Below are positions 1-15,300 of a DNA stretch of 64,000 nucleotides, one piece after another. The number at the start of each line of letters is the position of its first letter. Position 1 is the first letter of the stretch. The position numbers and the translations under genes are program-made. The notes beneath the pieces were generated by a model. The model saw only the letters and a program-made list of their open reading frames with translations, searched no databases and had not been told where the DNA came from. Source of the stretch: Metopolophium dirhodum (taxonomy: Eukaryota; Arthropoda; Insecta; Hemiptera; Aphididae); contig NC_083565.1 of assembly GCF_019925205.1 (NCBI RefSeq), positions 22,968,241 through 23,032,240 on the forward strand, read 5' to 3'.

Positions 1-3000
1 TTAATTCATCAAAAATTAAAAACTATACCAAAGTCAAGTTCTCGAGAAACAAAAAAAAGTCCAAAAGGGTAAAACTCATTAATATCATCCTTCGGGTCCT
101 GTATCATTTATCACCGTCAGTGAATATACATTAACTCGTTTATAGAACGCACCATTGGAACATGTGTTTGCTAAGGAAGGTGTCAATTCTGGGTATTCAA
201 AAAATAAGAAAAATAACTTATGTATTAAGTCGGTTATTATTTAACTAAAAACAAAAAAGATACAGCATAATCTCGTCAGTAATAGAAATTAAAAATTCAT
301 AGTTAAATAAGTATGTATGAAGAAAATAAATCTACTTTATACTTAGTTATTCTTAGTTATTAATTATTATAAGCCATTAGGTTACCAACACAGAAGAGAA
401 ATCACAAACAATATTCTTAAGCATATTTACCTAAATCAGTAAATTACCTAAAATATTATTCTAAATCATATACCTAACTATCTAATCATGAAAAAGGTAT
501 AGGTAATATTTTATATATTGTGCCGTTATGCGTTGTACTTAAATGATAAGTGTAAGCGTATAGCAAAATAGATAAAAAATCCACATAATACTGTTATTCT
601 CCTAACAATGCAATTTTAAAAAAATCATTATACTTTTTTAATTTAATGACTCTTAATATATTAATACTAAAAATTAATTTTCGAGTTGTTTAAACGTTTT
701 AATATGTTCTGCCCGTTAATCAATTGCTTATATTATGCAAAACAAATAATAATTGAGTTTTGAAATGCGATTAATTTACATATTCGTAACTTTGATAATG
801 TATTAAATATTAATTGACCAACAAATCTCCCCTCTTTAGAATACATATATATATATAAAATTAAAACCATGAAATTCGGCGTCTAACTCATTTCTTTCCT
901 CTTTAAGTATTATTAATATTTTTTCTTTATTTATCATGACTATGATATAGTAAATAGTAAATACCAGGTTTACTACATGCAAAGTGTCGTGCACTCTTAT
1001 CGCATTTACACAAGTCTTTTGTTCATTAATTGTATAATAATGTATATATATATATGTGTATATTATATATATGTTTTTTCCGTAATTATTCTCTCTGCCT
1101 ACACCCTTTTCCATGAATATGTACAGTGGCATTTTATTCCAACAACAAATATTTCCCACTACCAACCCTCCAACCCAATAAACTATCAGCTATCTTGAGT
1201 TCATATCTTGTTTGAGTTTCAATAATGCACGCTATAATATACGCTTTACGAACAAAAAATCTACTACCTTGTACAAAAAAAAATGTACAGATAAATAAAA
1301 AAAATATTAGAATTTATTATTGTGCTGAAAAATAACTACAAGTCTAATATACAAAAATGTAAATCATTCGACGTAGATATCTAATAAAATAATCAATGTA
1401 CCTACGAGATACGACCTACCATTAATTGATAAGCGTATTTATATTAGGTACTAGATTTGTTTATGAAAAATGAAATACCAAATTTATATCAAAACATATC
1501 GTACCCAGTACCTATTTGTAATGTAAAAAATAAATTAAAATATTAAAATATATTAACTAATAATTTAAAATTATTGTTTAAATTTAACAATTTATACTCT
1601 TTTAATATTTAATAATAATTATGATTTAAACTACCTATAGCTACGTGACGATTGAGAATAAAACACTAAATGTAAAAAAGAAAATAATATTTCAAGTACC
1701 TAACTTTAACTTTGCTCGTCAAATTAACAAACTCAAGTTTATATGTTTATTTATATTAATATAAATGCAAATTCTTGAATTTTAACTGGACGATAACAAA
1801 CGTATTTGAATAGTTTGTTTTCGTACCATTGAATACTGTCTCCTAAGCTATTTATCCAAAGATACATAATATTAATTAAATAGGTAACAATACAGATGAA
1901 AACTTTAAGTTTTAGCTAGAGATAATATTTATATTAAAGTGCAAAGTAATATCAGTAATTTATAAGAAAAATATATATATATGTTGTTGTTTAAACTTCA
2001 AACGTAAATAACTTAGTAAATATATTATATTATATATTTACATAAAATCAGTGGTGTATGGGTATATAGGTATATGCCGTATACTACTTTCTCTAGATCT
2101 TTTCTCTAGATTTTCATAGGTTACTCACTAAATTTTCTATGGTGTACGCGGGTATACATATGGCCCGTATACCTATTAGAATATTTAATGACTTAAATAA
2201 AATAATATGTAATTATTTTTAATTTTTAACGCTTAGACTGTACCAACCTACTTATCAGGTGAGTATCAAAAACTATTTTGAGAACTAATCACCAAACCAC
2301 CAATGTTGGGAATCCATAAGCTCGATAATATTATCAACTATTAATTTTACCCATTAAAAAATATCATTCATAATAATATGCTCATTGCGTATATTATCCT
2401 CTTTCAAAGTTTCGAATAAAAATGCGTGAACATTTGAAAGTAGATTTTTTGGCAACAGATAATTTAAATTTAGTCTTATTTGTAAGCAATATTAGGTATG
2501 TACTTACAAATATGATATATAGTTGTTAAAGAGACTTCTTTTAATGTTTTAAGTTTAACAAAAAATCTGTGTTCGTAATCTCATTGTTATATATAATAAT
2601 GTATCGATTGAAAAATGCATCATTTATTTACCTGAAACAAAACAATTCAACAATTAGATATGAGATTAAAATATCAACAATTGGTTATGTATTAGGTAAT
2701 TACTAAATTAATAGTGTATATATAATATGATATCTGTGGTAGGTTTGTCATTTAAATAAATAGTAAGCTACAGTCAAGAGATAATAACAATAACAATAAC
2801 TAAATAATTAATTCAAAAACTGTAAGGGTAATTGAATATTAATAAATAATTATTAAAAAAAGCAGCATTTTTAATTAATATACTACCGTTGTTATAATAA
2901 TTTAACATTTTTTAACACTTATGTTCATAACATTACCTACTAATGAATATTAGTCTAAATTATAATTTGACAATTACTCGAGAGTCGTGGGAAACGGCTT

Positions 3001-3547
3001 ACGTTTAACTTTGATTCATTTTTTTGTGATGTTAAGGTTTTTTTTATGAAAGAATTGGAAAAAATAGTATTTTGTTTTTTTATAATGGTTTCTTTTATAT
3101 TCTCAACAAAATTAAAATTGTATAATCTATTCTTTAAACGTTTTTACTTTTATGGTATATAGATTAAATAATATGATTTTTTTTTTTGATTTTATATAGT
3201 TGAATAATAATAATTATTGTTATAAAGATTGTGCGTTTACGAACAACTATGCATTCCCTAACAAATTATATCATGTTCAACCTGATAAAAAAAACAAAAC
3301 AAAAAAAACAACTCCATGGGAATGAATTCTTAATATCATACGTTTATTAAATTATATTTTATAATAATTGATAAAATGAACATCGTAGAAGTATATTACC
3401 CTGGCCGAGCATTGTTTTCTATCATTACAATATTATAATAAATTCAGAAATAAAAATAATAATATTAATAAATAATAGCCACGTATATATAATATTGCAT
3501 TAATACACATTCAATTTAAAAATGCCAGAGAGTAATGTTTAGAATAA

Positions 3548-3690
3548 ACTCTGTGTGCCACGGAAACGGCGGCGTCTTTGTGGGAGACCGGTTTCAAGGT
3601 CTTGAAATAACTGGTTCGACAAAACCAAACACCCTTTACGCCAGGTGGTTTTAGCGCCCGTGTCGAAACGATGTCGACATTTTAGCACCC
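3548..3690. promoter_or_regulatory. Isolated GC-rich patch, possible conserved non-coding element
   Basis: A sharply bounded GC/CpG-rich stretch (GGAAACGGCGGCG, TACGCCAGGTGG, AGCGCCCGTGTCGAAACGA) in several kilobases of AT-rich sequence. It contains a small hairpin with arms ACCGGTTTCAAG and CTTGAAATAACTGGT around a GT. There is no ORF across it. Function unknown. Confidence 0.3.
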
Positions 3691-3803
3691 CAAAATATTC
3701 CTTCTTTTTAGAAGAAAATAAACCAAACTAAAAACACGTTAATGATTACAAAACATATTATATTAAATAATATATTATATAACTTTTAATATTTATTGAA
3801 TAT

Positions 3804-3838
3804 TCATTATTATTATTATTATTATCATTATTATTATT
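3804..3838 (+). repeat. (ATT)n microsatellite
   Basis: Eleven or so ATT/TTA units with a single interruption (ATC). Confidence 0.9.
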
Positions 3839-4175
3839 GCAAAATAGAAACTGTAAGTAGCAAATCATAATATGGTTGATTTGAATATTATAGGTAGCTC
3901 AAATTAAATTATCAACTAGTAATGATTAAGAGTGTTAAGACTTTAAAAGGTTGTAACACTAATGGAACTGTACGGAAAAAAGTAAAACATGATCACGCAC
4001 TTATATCTGTATCTATTCTGATTTAATCGTTGTAGAAACGTAAATTGTACTCTGACAGGATAGTTTTGATTAAATTCTGTGATTAAATATCAATTAAGAG
4101 CTACAACACAGGATACAGATATCGGGTATTGACGTATTCTGGACTCCAAAGAATTAAAAATAACGTTATATAGAC

Positions 4176-4365
4176 CAGCCGTTCTCTACCTTTCTAGTTT
4201 CTATAATATCTTAGCTTAGTACCATACACACATTTTAAAAATTATTATGTTAAATATTAATGATAATTCTAATTTTCCTCCTCAAAGTCGCATACCTACC
4301 ACCTATGATAAGGTTTCCACATACCAATAATTGGTGGCACGCATACCACTGATTGAGAACCGCTG
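4176..4365. mobile_element. hAT-like MITE
   Basis: The left end CAGCCGTTCTCTACC and the inverted right end CAGCGGTTCTCAATC match at 12 of 15 positions and resemble the CAG-GGTTCTCAA-type ends of hAT elements. It is flanked by an imperfect 8-bp direct repeat, ATATAGAC (4168-4175) and TCATAGAC (4366-4373). At 190 bp it has no ORF. Confidence 0.62.
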
Positions 4366-4373
4366 TCATAGAC

Positions 4374-7300
4374 TATAGTCCATTTAGTAAAATTTGGATA
4401 AAATGTATATACTTAATATAATCTTCAAAATCGTATGAAAAACGACTTGAAAAAAAAAAATGATTAAGTTAGGACAAAACTAACTAAAAATAAAATAACA
4501 TCACCAAAATATGTCTGAATTTGCTCACAAAAAGTAGGTACTTACATTTTGTACGTTGTACCAATTTTTGAAACAATTAAGAATTGTTTTCAACATTCAG
4601 AACAATGAACCATTAAATACAGATACAACGCAGCAGGCTAAGGACCTATTTTGCTAATGGCTATATATATAAGTATATCGTATATGTATATACCTATATA
4701 TACCTATACCTAATATATTGTTTTAAAAATGTATTTATAAAATATTATATTATTATAATATATTTATATATTTCAAAATAAATGTCTAATATACCTGTAG
4801 GCAATATGTTTTAATTATATCTCAGTAAAATGGTTTGCAAATTTTAAATATATTAAAAAATGTAAATACTTATATTGATTTTGTTTAAATTAATGTTTCT
4901 AGTTTTCATAGTTCTGAGTGTTTACGAATTGCACTCCATTTTCTGTTGTAAAAACGTATAATTAAACCTAACATACTAAATTAACATAGTAATTTATATG
5001 CGCGATGTATAACCAACAATATTCATCAATTTATCAATTTGAGTAATATTTTTTTTTTAAATTCCAATTGATTTTTTTGTAGTTCTTCGAAGTTGAGTCA
5101 ATGACATAAGACGATATATTTTTTGTATCAGTCTTGAGCACAATACGATGGTCTGGGTTTTTTACCAATGTTGTCCGCCCAACCGAATTAAATGTACACT
5201 ACTATTGACTAATTGTATCAATTGTTTTCGATAATGCAAACACGAATTAAAATGCACTTGTTGTCATGTTATAAAGAAGTAGCTGCACGTATTTTCACGT
5301 ACTTTATGATCGTGAACTATGAGGTACCGTGGTGAATGGATTTCTAATATTAATCAGCATGAAAAAAAACGAAAATTAAAGTGTGGTTAAAAGACCATAA
5401 AAAACATTAAAGCATTCATTAACTCACCAATTAAATATTTAAACTGCTGCAGGAATGTTTTTAAATTATTTATACAAATGTGTACCTACCTAATGTTAAC
5501 GTTATTAAATGTCTATAATTTATTTTATGAATAATAGTAGGTAAAGTTAAATGAATATTAAGTATTTATCGACCGAAATAGGTATCAAAAGAAAGTCTTA
5601 CAATAAGGTTATAAGATATTATTTTAGGAGTCCTTACTCGGCTTACTCAAAATATTAGAAATTTTATATTAAATAAACTTCACTAGAGTGAAATTAAAAT
5701 TGAATAAATCAAAATTAAAAATCAAAATCAAATCTAAATGATTTCATAAGTTTAAGCAAACATTTATTAGTTAAAAATTTCAACAAAAAAAGTTCAATCA
5801 AGATACATCTTTGACCCCTGAAGAAGACAAAATTTGTATTATTATTGTTATAAAGTAATATTAACTTTATTTATTTTAAAAGTATTAATAATATTCTCAT
5901 TTCTAGTATTTATTTACCTACTTAGTGAAATAAACTTACTATAAATTATAATAGGTATAGTGTGTAGGTACTGTATACCTCCAGAGAAAACTTTTTAAAT
6001 AAATTAAAAATATTTTTATTTTATTTTGATTGAGTGGTAATAGTTAGGTATTAAAATTCTTACTTTTCCTAAAACTGTGTAAATTACTATTTTAACAATT
6101 TTTAATTAAAAAATCCTGATAAAAACATGTTAGTACTTAAATAACTATTAGAATGCCTGAAATAAAAAATGTTTAAATGTTGAACAGCGGTGTAAAACAG
6201 TACACACATCGTTAAAGGATTTATAAACAAATAAAAATTAGAATAGTGAAAACTATAAGTATTACAACACAACAGTTCCTATAATATATATATATTACAC
6301 AATTAATGTTCATTATGTATTATCACCTTGTGATGTAAATATATTATAGCGTTCCAAAATTAACCGAATAAAAAGATATTTTAACAAAACGTATTTTCTG
6401 GCAATAAACGTCGTTAGTATGGAACATTAGACCGTATAATATTAAGAGCCTAAGGTTAGATATATTTATTACAAACACATGATTATATGAATGCAATATG
6501 TCGACATTAAATAATTAATATAGGTACACTCAAATTCTTATTTTTATACGCTATATATGCGTCCAAGCAAGCCGTGTTAACACATATAAAGCATTACATT
6601 ATTTTGTTTTATCTTCTCAGTAGACATTAAAAACAGAATAACGAAGTAAAGTATATACACAAGAATAAATAAAGACTATTACTTATCTAAAGTAGATCAC
6701 ACAATAATTGTAAATGCATATTAATTGATTAGTTGTAAAATACAATTTAGTATTTAAAATGTCATCACTCATTATACTTTTTTATCTAGATAAAAAAAAA
6801 TGTATTTTGAATGTTATCGATACAAAAATGAAAATTAAAACTACCTACATCAAAATAATCATATTTAAATTACCTAGATATATATTAAAATATGTTGTAG
6901 ATTAAAATATTAAATACCTAGTAGTTAAATAATAACCAGCATTAATTTTGCCTGTATCGTTATTAGTTAGTTTTAAATTAATATTTTAATTCAAAATAAT
7001 GGTGTTTATAAACATATAATTTTAAATAAAGTAGAATAGAATTTCTAAAATGTACTTTCTACGGAGTCTACAAAATATTTATGTAAGTCAACTCGAAAGG
7101 TACCGAACCAAAATAATCCAATAAATCAAGACTGGTTGGGGTAAGGGTTCTCTTTTTCATTATTCGATATCTCACCCTCATTTACCACTTTTTCGTGTGC
7201 TCCACAACTTCCACAACAACAAAAATGTGTATGTATGGTTTCCAATCTGAAACCTAATTCAGTCGAGGAAACTCGACTTTTGGGGCCCATAAAAATGAAC

Positions 7301-9335
7301 TACTAGCTGTTTTTCACTAAAAAGAAAGAAGTGTTTCGATAAAAATAAACTGCAGTGCTTTGTCAACGTCTTTTAGGTTACACAACTGATAAAAAAACTA
7401 GTAGCCACTTTCGAACCAAAGTCCAAACCAATTTTTTTTTTTATCACCAATCATAGATTTTGTAGATATTTACTAATATATAAGCGTTGTTTATTAGACG
7501 CATTAGAAACGTTCAATACTACATGTCTACATGTCTTCAACAAAATGAAACAATCTTAATAGTTAATATACTAAAAGTATCTAATTCCATTTTCTTTGAT
7601 AAACCGTGATTCTGAATTTTAGGAATTATAAAATATATAGGTACTAATTATAAATAAAAACAATGATATACAAATCGTTTACAAAAAATCTCTGTAGAAT
7701 TAAAAATACAATATAGCGTGAGTAAATATTATGTAATACTATAAAAAAATAAATCTATTTGGTATGGTAAATAGTTATTCTATTGATAGTTGAATAAAAC
7801 ATAATAAACAGAAAACACGCAGAACTCCATAAGATAAGTATAAAATAAAAATTTTTTTATAAGTATTAAATATGTACCTACACACTACACAATGTAAAAT
7901 TCTGATTTAAATCAATAGAATTAACTGCTAAAATAAACTACCTGCGTATTCTATCAACGTTCCGTACCAGATGCTACAACCTACAGGCAACGCCATTAGC
8001 AGATAAATGTTTAAAAATATACAAAAAACTTAAGAAATAGCTTCAATTTAAATGGTCAACATCTAAAACTACAGAAGAAATTTATTACTTCCTTTAATAG
8101 TATTGGGAAGTATTATAATAAGTATCAAATGACACCATAAAAATAATTATACATCATTAAAGCAGGTGAAACCCTTAGTACAATTGACCGAGAAGGCGGA
8201 TAAAAAATACAATTGTACTTAATTTTAGTGGCTTATACTAGTAAATATTTAATGATTTAACAGTTATAATTATTATTATGATTATTTTTTTGATGATTTT
8301 TAAAAATAAACATCTGCTTACTGGTACAATAATTGAAAACTAAATTTAGAAGGCTCAGTTTTTTTTATTAATCTGACGATCAAAGAACTATAGAATAACG
8401 TTTTTATTTTTTTTAATTATATTATTATATACAATCCTACGTTTTGTCTAATTAAATAACACATAATCATTCGAATAGTTTGAACCTAAAGAAATCCTAC
8501 ACATACGACAATAAGTTTTATCTAATTTAGAATAGGTATATCCCACTAAAAGGGTCTTGTGGTAGTATTGTGGGTCTACTACATCGTGTCTGTAAGCCCC
8601 TGTCCCACTTACATATTAAATTAAAACCAATGTAAGCTTAATAACGCTTGACAAATTGCGAAAGATTACACACATCGGTCCTTTTTAATCGTATTTGCCA
8701 CAGTTACATTGATGAAAACATTATACTTTACGGACAGTTCAGAGCTATATTTACTTTACAATTAATTAATGTTTTGACTTAAGATTCATCTACAGCGCTT
8801 ATAATATTTAGTGGTAAAAATTGAATTATTTTAAATATATTTTTTGTCTTGTATAATATTTAAACGATTTTGTCCGGTTAAAGAATTAATACAATTTAAT
8901 TGTATTCATAAAATAAGTGAATAAACCTAAAACAAAACTTTTTGTAAATATAAATAAGTACAAAACAACAACATTAACATAACAGAAACTATATCATTTT
9001 GCTGAGTACGTTTAACTTATACTAAATCAAGTAAACTTTAAGTCCTAATCAACTGAATCAAGGAATATTATGCATGCAATTAAAAGTATGTTAACTGCAA
9101 TCGCATACCTACAACTCAAATTTACATATTATATGTTTCATACCAGTGAATGCAAAATTATTAGACACAAAAATATAATATGAAGTAAAAATGTCAGTAG
9201 TTACGATACACTGATAGTACGTAATTTGTTATCCTTACTGCAGTAAATGATCCCTTAATATTATTATAAGATAGATATGTTGACAGTATAATATTTTAGT
9301 ATAACCGATATCATAACCTTACGAAACTACCCTTA
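4374..9335. other. AT-rich non-coding DNA
   Basis: No supportable gene. The only notable structure is a 7-bp hairpin with a GAAA loop at 7261-7278, embedded in a somewhat less AT-rich 200-bp segment (7120-7340). Confidence 0.7.
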
Positions 9336-9352
9336 CCCCCCCCCCCCCCCCC
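9336..9352 (+). repeat. C17 homopolymer
   Basis: Seventeen consecutive C, able to form i-motif/G-quadruplex structure and prone to length error. Confidence 0.95.
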
Positions 9353-12300
9353 ACCAACTTAATCCGTACACAATATTATACATATAGTACCTATCTATGA
9401 CTGAACGTCTGAGCGCATCAATTATTTCCCGTTGTAATAATAAATTTGCATACATTTTACAATGTTCATGACGTACAATATTATGCGTACACGGCGTCGT
9501 AACCCAGAGGCAAGTCCAAAGGGAATGCACCTATATACGCCGTCATTATGTTACACAATACACAGTGTACCTAATACGCGAATACATGTACTGTTTGCAC
9601 TCGCACACTCATATGATACACGACAGAATACTAATGACGCTTATATTATTATCTGTGTGCACTTGAATGTTTTAGAACAGATCTATGAACGCATTGCACG
9701 AATTAACAGTGTCGTAATCGTATAGAGTTGTATGCATTTGCATATAAATCCGAAGATCCAACCCAGGTGGTCTTTTATAAGCCTCGTGTTTATGTTTTTT
9801 TTTCATTTCACTTTACTTTTTGTACCTACCACGGTAAAGGTATGGCCGCAACATATTTTGCTCTATACGAAATTCGTCGGGATGCCCTAATACGGATGTG
9901 ACGTGGGAGCCTCGACGCACTTGCGTGAGGGTGGTACTATCTGCGTTATCCTTTAAACATGTTTCATGAATCATGTATACTGTATAGGCCATGTAAACCT
10001 TGTTATCTATGAACATTAACTATGGCCAAGACAAATATCAATGTATTTAAATCAATCATTCTTATCAATAATGATACAACGTTTGGAATTACTGTATGTT
10101 AGCATCACAGATTTCTATATAGTACTAGGATAGCGAACTCCCGCCATGAATTGAAGCTTCAAGGTCGGTTGGCAACTGTTTGGTATTTTATATGACAAAT
10201 AAGATTAATAATGATTGTATTTTATTATTTGTATAATCTGTTTCAATTACTATGTGAATTTTAAACTACACAATTAAACAAATTCTAAAACTATAAATTA
10301 CAGCCAAATCATACATATTTAAGATACGGTCTAAAGTTCTTGTAAATAATATACAATATAGTTATTTGTATACTTGTATAATAATATGTATTCATACAAT
10401 ATTTAACTAGGTATGTTTACAAATAATTTTTAAAATATTAATAAAATTACAATGTTTATTCTGGCATAATCAAACACTGAGTACACCAAGGTACCTTTAT
10501 TATACTACGGTCACCCTCGTCGCCCCTTCGCCATAAATGTACACTGTACAGTGTACAGTCATATAATATTATATTACAATCATTTCTGTATGGTAGATAT
10601 AATTTCCGTGACAGGTATAAATGCAAAACACGCGGCCAAGAGAAGTTTATCATTCGCTTATCCCGTAGGACCAATGAATAAGAAAAATTGCACTTTTTGA
10701 TAATAAATGAAAATGTAAGAATTTATGATCTTTGTTTTTATTTATTTCAGTTTTTTACAGTTTTATAAAATTTATTAAAATGTTAATTAAAATTGTTATT
10801 AGATAAAAATACTAGATTGTGAATTAACCAGTGCTCGTTTTCAGACATTTTAGCGTACCCCTACTATTATTTTTAAGGGGAACGCACTCGACGCTTCATC
10901 ATTATAAAAATTCGGGAGATACCATCATAATTTGTCTTATGAATTATTTAATAACCAACGATTCATAAATTATTATTTAATTATAATTTATTTACAATCT
11001 ATGTAAATAAAATATATAAGCTATGTCTTATATTAACTTGTATTTTTTTTTTATTTGATTATTTATAAACATTTTTAATATTATTTAAAGATAGGCTGAT
11101 GGTTATTTGGCTCAATAACGTTTAACAAATTATAGGGACTTTTTTTTATTAAATAAACAGAAAACAGAGTCCCCTTACTTTTATTTGGCCAAGTTTAGCA
11201 ATGATATTAACTATTAAAGACTTCATTTTAATGATAAATTGTTTATTTAAATGATAAATATTTTTTACAAATGCCTATGGCAATAATGATAAAAATAATT
11301 ATTAGACGGGAATTTCGATTGATTAATTTTACATATATAAATATTTGATTTATAGTTATACAACCTTAAGCCTTACACAACTCCTTCATTGGAAGTATGA
11401 AACATATTGATGAAAAGTGGAAACTCGTTAGGGCAGAAAGTATAATACAAACTTTCAATATATTAAATGTATCTATTTCAAATTGAACTTTGTAGTGATT
11501 TTAATATATTATCATTATACTCATCCTAAACAAACAGTACGTATGTATACATTACAGACGAAACTCATTTTTACGAATGTATTGAATAAAGCTAAATGTA
11601 TTACAAACGAATATCCTTCAAACAGTACGGATTCGTCAATGCGTTAGACAATCAATAAAAATGAAATAAAAATAATTTATTTTACTTTTCGTTTATTTTT
11701 ACAAAAATTCAAAATCTTATCGGGCTCTGCGCGTAGTAGGTGCAACGATGGGGTTGTGTTAAAGCTTATAACTGCGACAGCAAAATATATTGTGATGGTA
11801 TATTTTTGGTCTACGGCAAAAATCTCGGCAGATCCGGAAACGCCGTAGAAAAGTGGCTGGTGTGAAGCCAAAAGAAAAATATAACAAGACGAATATTACA
11901 AAAGTGACACGCGTTTAGCTATGTAAATATTCGGTAACATACGAATCCACTAACTGAAACAACACGATCCTGTTTGTCAAGTAAACACAGCCGGGGTTGA
12001 CGGTATACACTATAATATCATCGTCTCCCCTCCCGGAGACACGTGTTCGTCAAAAACGTTTTAGATACTACCGCACAATCACTGCATACTCACAGAAAGT
12101 TACAATATATATATATAGATATGTGTATACTGTATACATATATATAATTACCATCGGAGATACTATTTTAGCAGACTCGGGGGGTTCTATTCAGAAAACT
12201 ATATATGTTAGCGAAAGATTTTTTTTCCTATCGTCGTCTTTCCAGATTAGCGCATATTCAAGGGGCACATCCGTTTTCACACCTGCAGTTCTTAGACCCA

Positions 12301-15300
12301 CGGGAGGTATGTATTACACGCGCTTACAATAGAAAACCACTGACAAATAAGACGAACATTTATTTATGGGGATCACGATGGATTTGCGGTACGGTATAAA
12401 GAATCGTGAAACCACCAAAATATTGAATTGAAAAGAAATACACACACCTGCGGTATGGTAGGTGGTAACCTACCTACGAATAATAACACAAGTTTCCACA
12501 AAACTAAAAATCCTGTATACTTACATTAAATATTTTTTTCTTAGCTTCTGAGATTTATAAATTAAAAACGTATAGATACATAATGATAAGTTATCAGTGA
12601 TAGCTGATAAATAATATAAAATAGTAAAACAAATAGCTTTTTAAAAATTAAAAAGTAATATACAATTCCTAGCTACACCTATTATCTAAATTAAATTATC
12701 AATAATTTTAAAATTAACCCAGTAAAATTAATTAAATATACAGGAATTCACTGAAGTATATTTTTTAAATTTAAATATCTACTTTTACATTTAATAATTT
12801 ATTTTTCTTTACTAAAGTGAAGTTAATTTTTGAAATTGTTATGAGAAGACTGAAGATTCTATAAAATATAATAATATTATTAAATAGGTACTTTTATTGA
12901 TTTATAAGATTTTTCAGAGAATTCAAAAGAAAAAAAATTTTAAATCAACTTTTATAAAAATATTGCTTAAGGCTTAAACTTTAAGCTAATAACTTATACT
13001 ACTGAAGTTATAAGTACTGTATTTGGAAAATAAAATTCTAACGTTACTCACGTACAATTTATTTATTAACTAGTATATCGTATATGTGATGGCGACAGTA
13101 TAGAGTAATATGTAGTAAGTTACAGTAACTATATTTCACATTTGCGCTATAATGAATATAATCTAAGCAATGAACTATATGATCTACATATATAATGTTG
13201 TTCACATTATGATTTTCGGTTTCGTGTTTAATAATCATTCTAAGAAGCCATTTATTAAAATAAAAATCTGCGTAAGTTAAAAACCTAAATATAGGCAGTG
13301 AGTTTTTTTTTGAAATGTTCATTTTTATAGCTATTTTCGAATTAATAATAACATTAACATTTTAGTATTTTACATAAATAACAGCCTTAACAGGAAAAAA
13401 ATCAATTTTTCATACCTATATAGACATTAGTATTATACCGATGGGAGTTTTATTTTCAAGTCTCTTCTTTCTCATTGAAAAAAAAAAACCTTAAATTAAG
13501 TAACATATAAATCGTCTAGGCAAAACCCCTTTAGACACATATATACATTCCAAAAAAGCTTATTTAATCCGGACCTAGTCCTCTGGGACTCGTGCTCTTT
13601 TATTTAAACGAGAGAAAAAAAACACCTTTAATATATCCGTTTATATGCGGACAGACACTCGGAGGAGTTAATGGATGCGACTCTATTTATACACCACACG
13701 CTATATGTATGTCTCAGGGGTTAGGGAGAAAAAAAATAGTTCCGGGCGTTCAGGAAACATAACCCTCTCAACCACTGTCTGCACTTCTGTGGACCAAGGA
13801 CACATATAGAAACTATATCTATTATGACCAAGGTTAGTTAGATATGGAAATCTTAAATAATTATAACGCAGCAATAACTATAGAAAATGTGTATAGTGTA
13901 TCGCAAAACAGAATCTTTCTATAGAGCAGATTTAATGTTACCAAATATAGACATAATTTGACACAACAGACTATAAGTAAATGTGTCAATTTATTCATAT
14001 AAAAAAATTTTTATTTAAATGTTTACAAATTATTATAACTTATAATAATAAATGTTTCATATTTTATATTTAAAACTCTATTAATAGGTACTTGTAAAGT
14101 TGTGACATTGTATAATCAAAAAATAATGTTTCTTTTTAAACATTAAAATTAATATATTATTATAATATAGTTAAAATGTATATTATAGCTGTACTTAATT
14201 AATTTAAAATAAATATTATTAGTTTTGTATCCAGATAGATTCATAACATTTTCCCTTTACTAACAATTTATCGAGAACAGCATCCTATCAATATTTTTAA
14301 GCAGCCTTATTATTTTTATCTTTGTATACTTTCCCGGTTGCAGCTTCATGTACCACCACTATATTGTCTCGTGTGTTGTTTTCCAGTAACTATATACAGA
14401 ATTCCCGAGAGATTTATGGGAGGTTTACTGTTTTTGGAAAGTCTATAGCATAGTTTGGGCATTTGAAAACTTTTTGGGAACTGATAAATCGCCTAAAGAA
14501 ACAATGGACCCAGTTTTGCGCACAATAGAAAGAACAATAACTAACTGAAAGCTCACATGTACCCCCAAAACATCTAGATTACACAAAGCTCAGTAATATA
14601 ATCTTAAAATGTAAAATAATTAACTAAAATAAAAATAATTTCGATATTCGACACATGCCATAATTTAAAAACACTATTCATCTTCAATATGAAATAGGTA
14701 ATGTAAAATGACTAAAATGTAAAGAAAACTAATAAAATGGTTGAAATAATTAAAACAAGCGAGCCTTTCATTAGTTGATTTACTTTTGTGCTTACATTCA
14801 TTGTTAAACACAATATTTTAAAATCAATGTTTCGTAAGCAATAGCAGTCAAACAATGAAATCAATTAGTGTAAAATAAAATGTTCTTTCAAATATTCAAA
14901 GCATTTTCTTTTTCAATATAGTACTTATTCTTATTAGCAAGTTATTTTTACTAGGTTCTAGAGGTTTTTACCCCCTGTTCGCTACATTCACCAACCCCAC
15001 TAGATTTAGCCAAGATGATTTACTTAAAATACTTTTTATATTTCTATGCTAATATTTTTTTTTTGTTTTATGCCATAATTTTGTCCAGTAAAAAAATACA
15101 GGATTAATAATATTCAAAGATAATATTAAATCAATAATTATATTAATGTATAGTAAATTACAATTAAATTATAATTACGTTGGAGATTATGCTATAGTAC
15201 TAATACAAAGACAATTATACATATTTATTACATTTCGTTAACAATCCTAGCTATTATACTTGATACCAAATCATTATAATATAGATTACATCGATTAGCT

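Larger units (their letters stand above)
1..4167. other. AT-rich non-coding DNA
   Basis: No ORF with protein-like composition; the short overlapping ORFs near 0.84-1.2 kb are AT-microsatellite translations. It holds a pair of similar 32-bp words in direct order at 2053-2084 and 2141-2172, an ATT microsatellite at 3804-3838 and the isolated GC-rich patch at about 3548-3690 listed separately. Confidence 0.7.

Noticed and set aside
836..1198. Overlapping ORFs on both strands
   Set aside because: Translations of TA/ATA-rich microsatellite, rich in Tyr and Ile, with no family resemblance.
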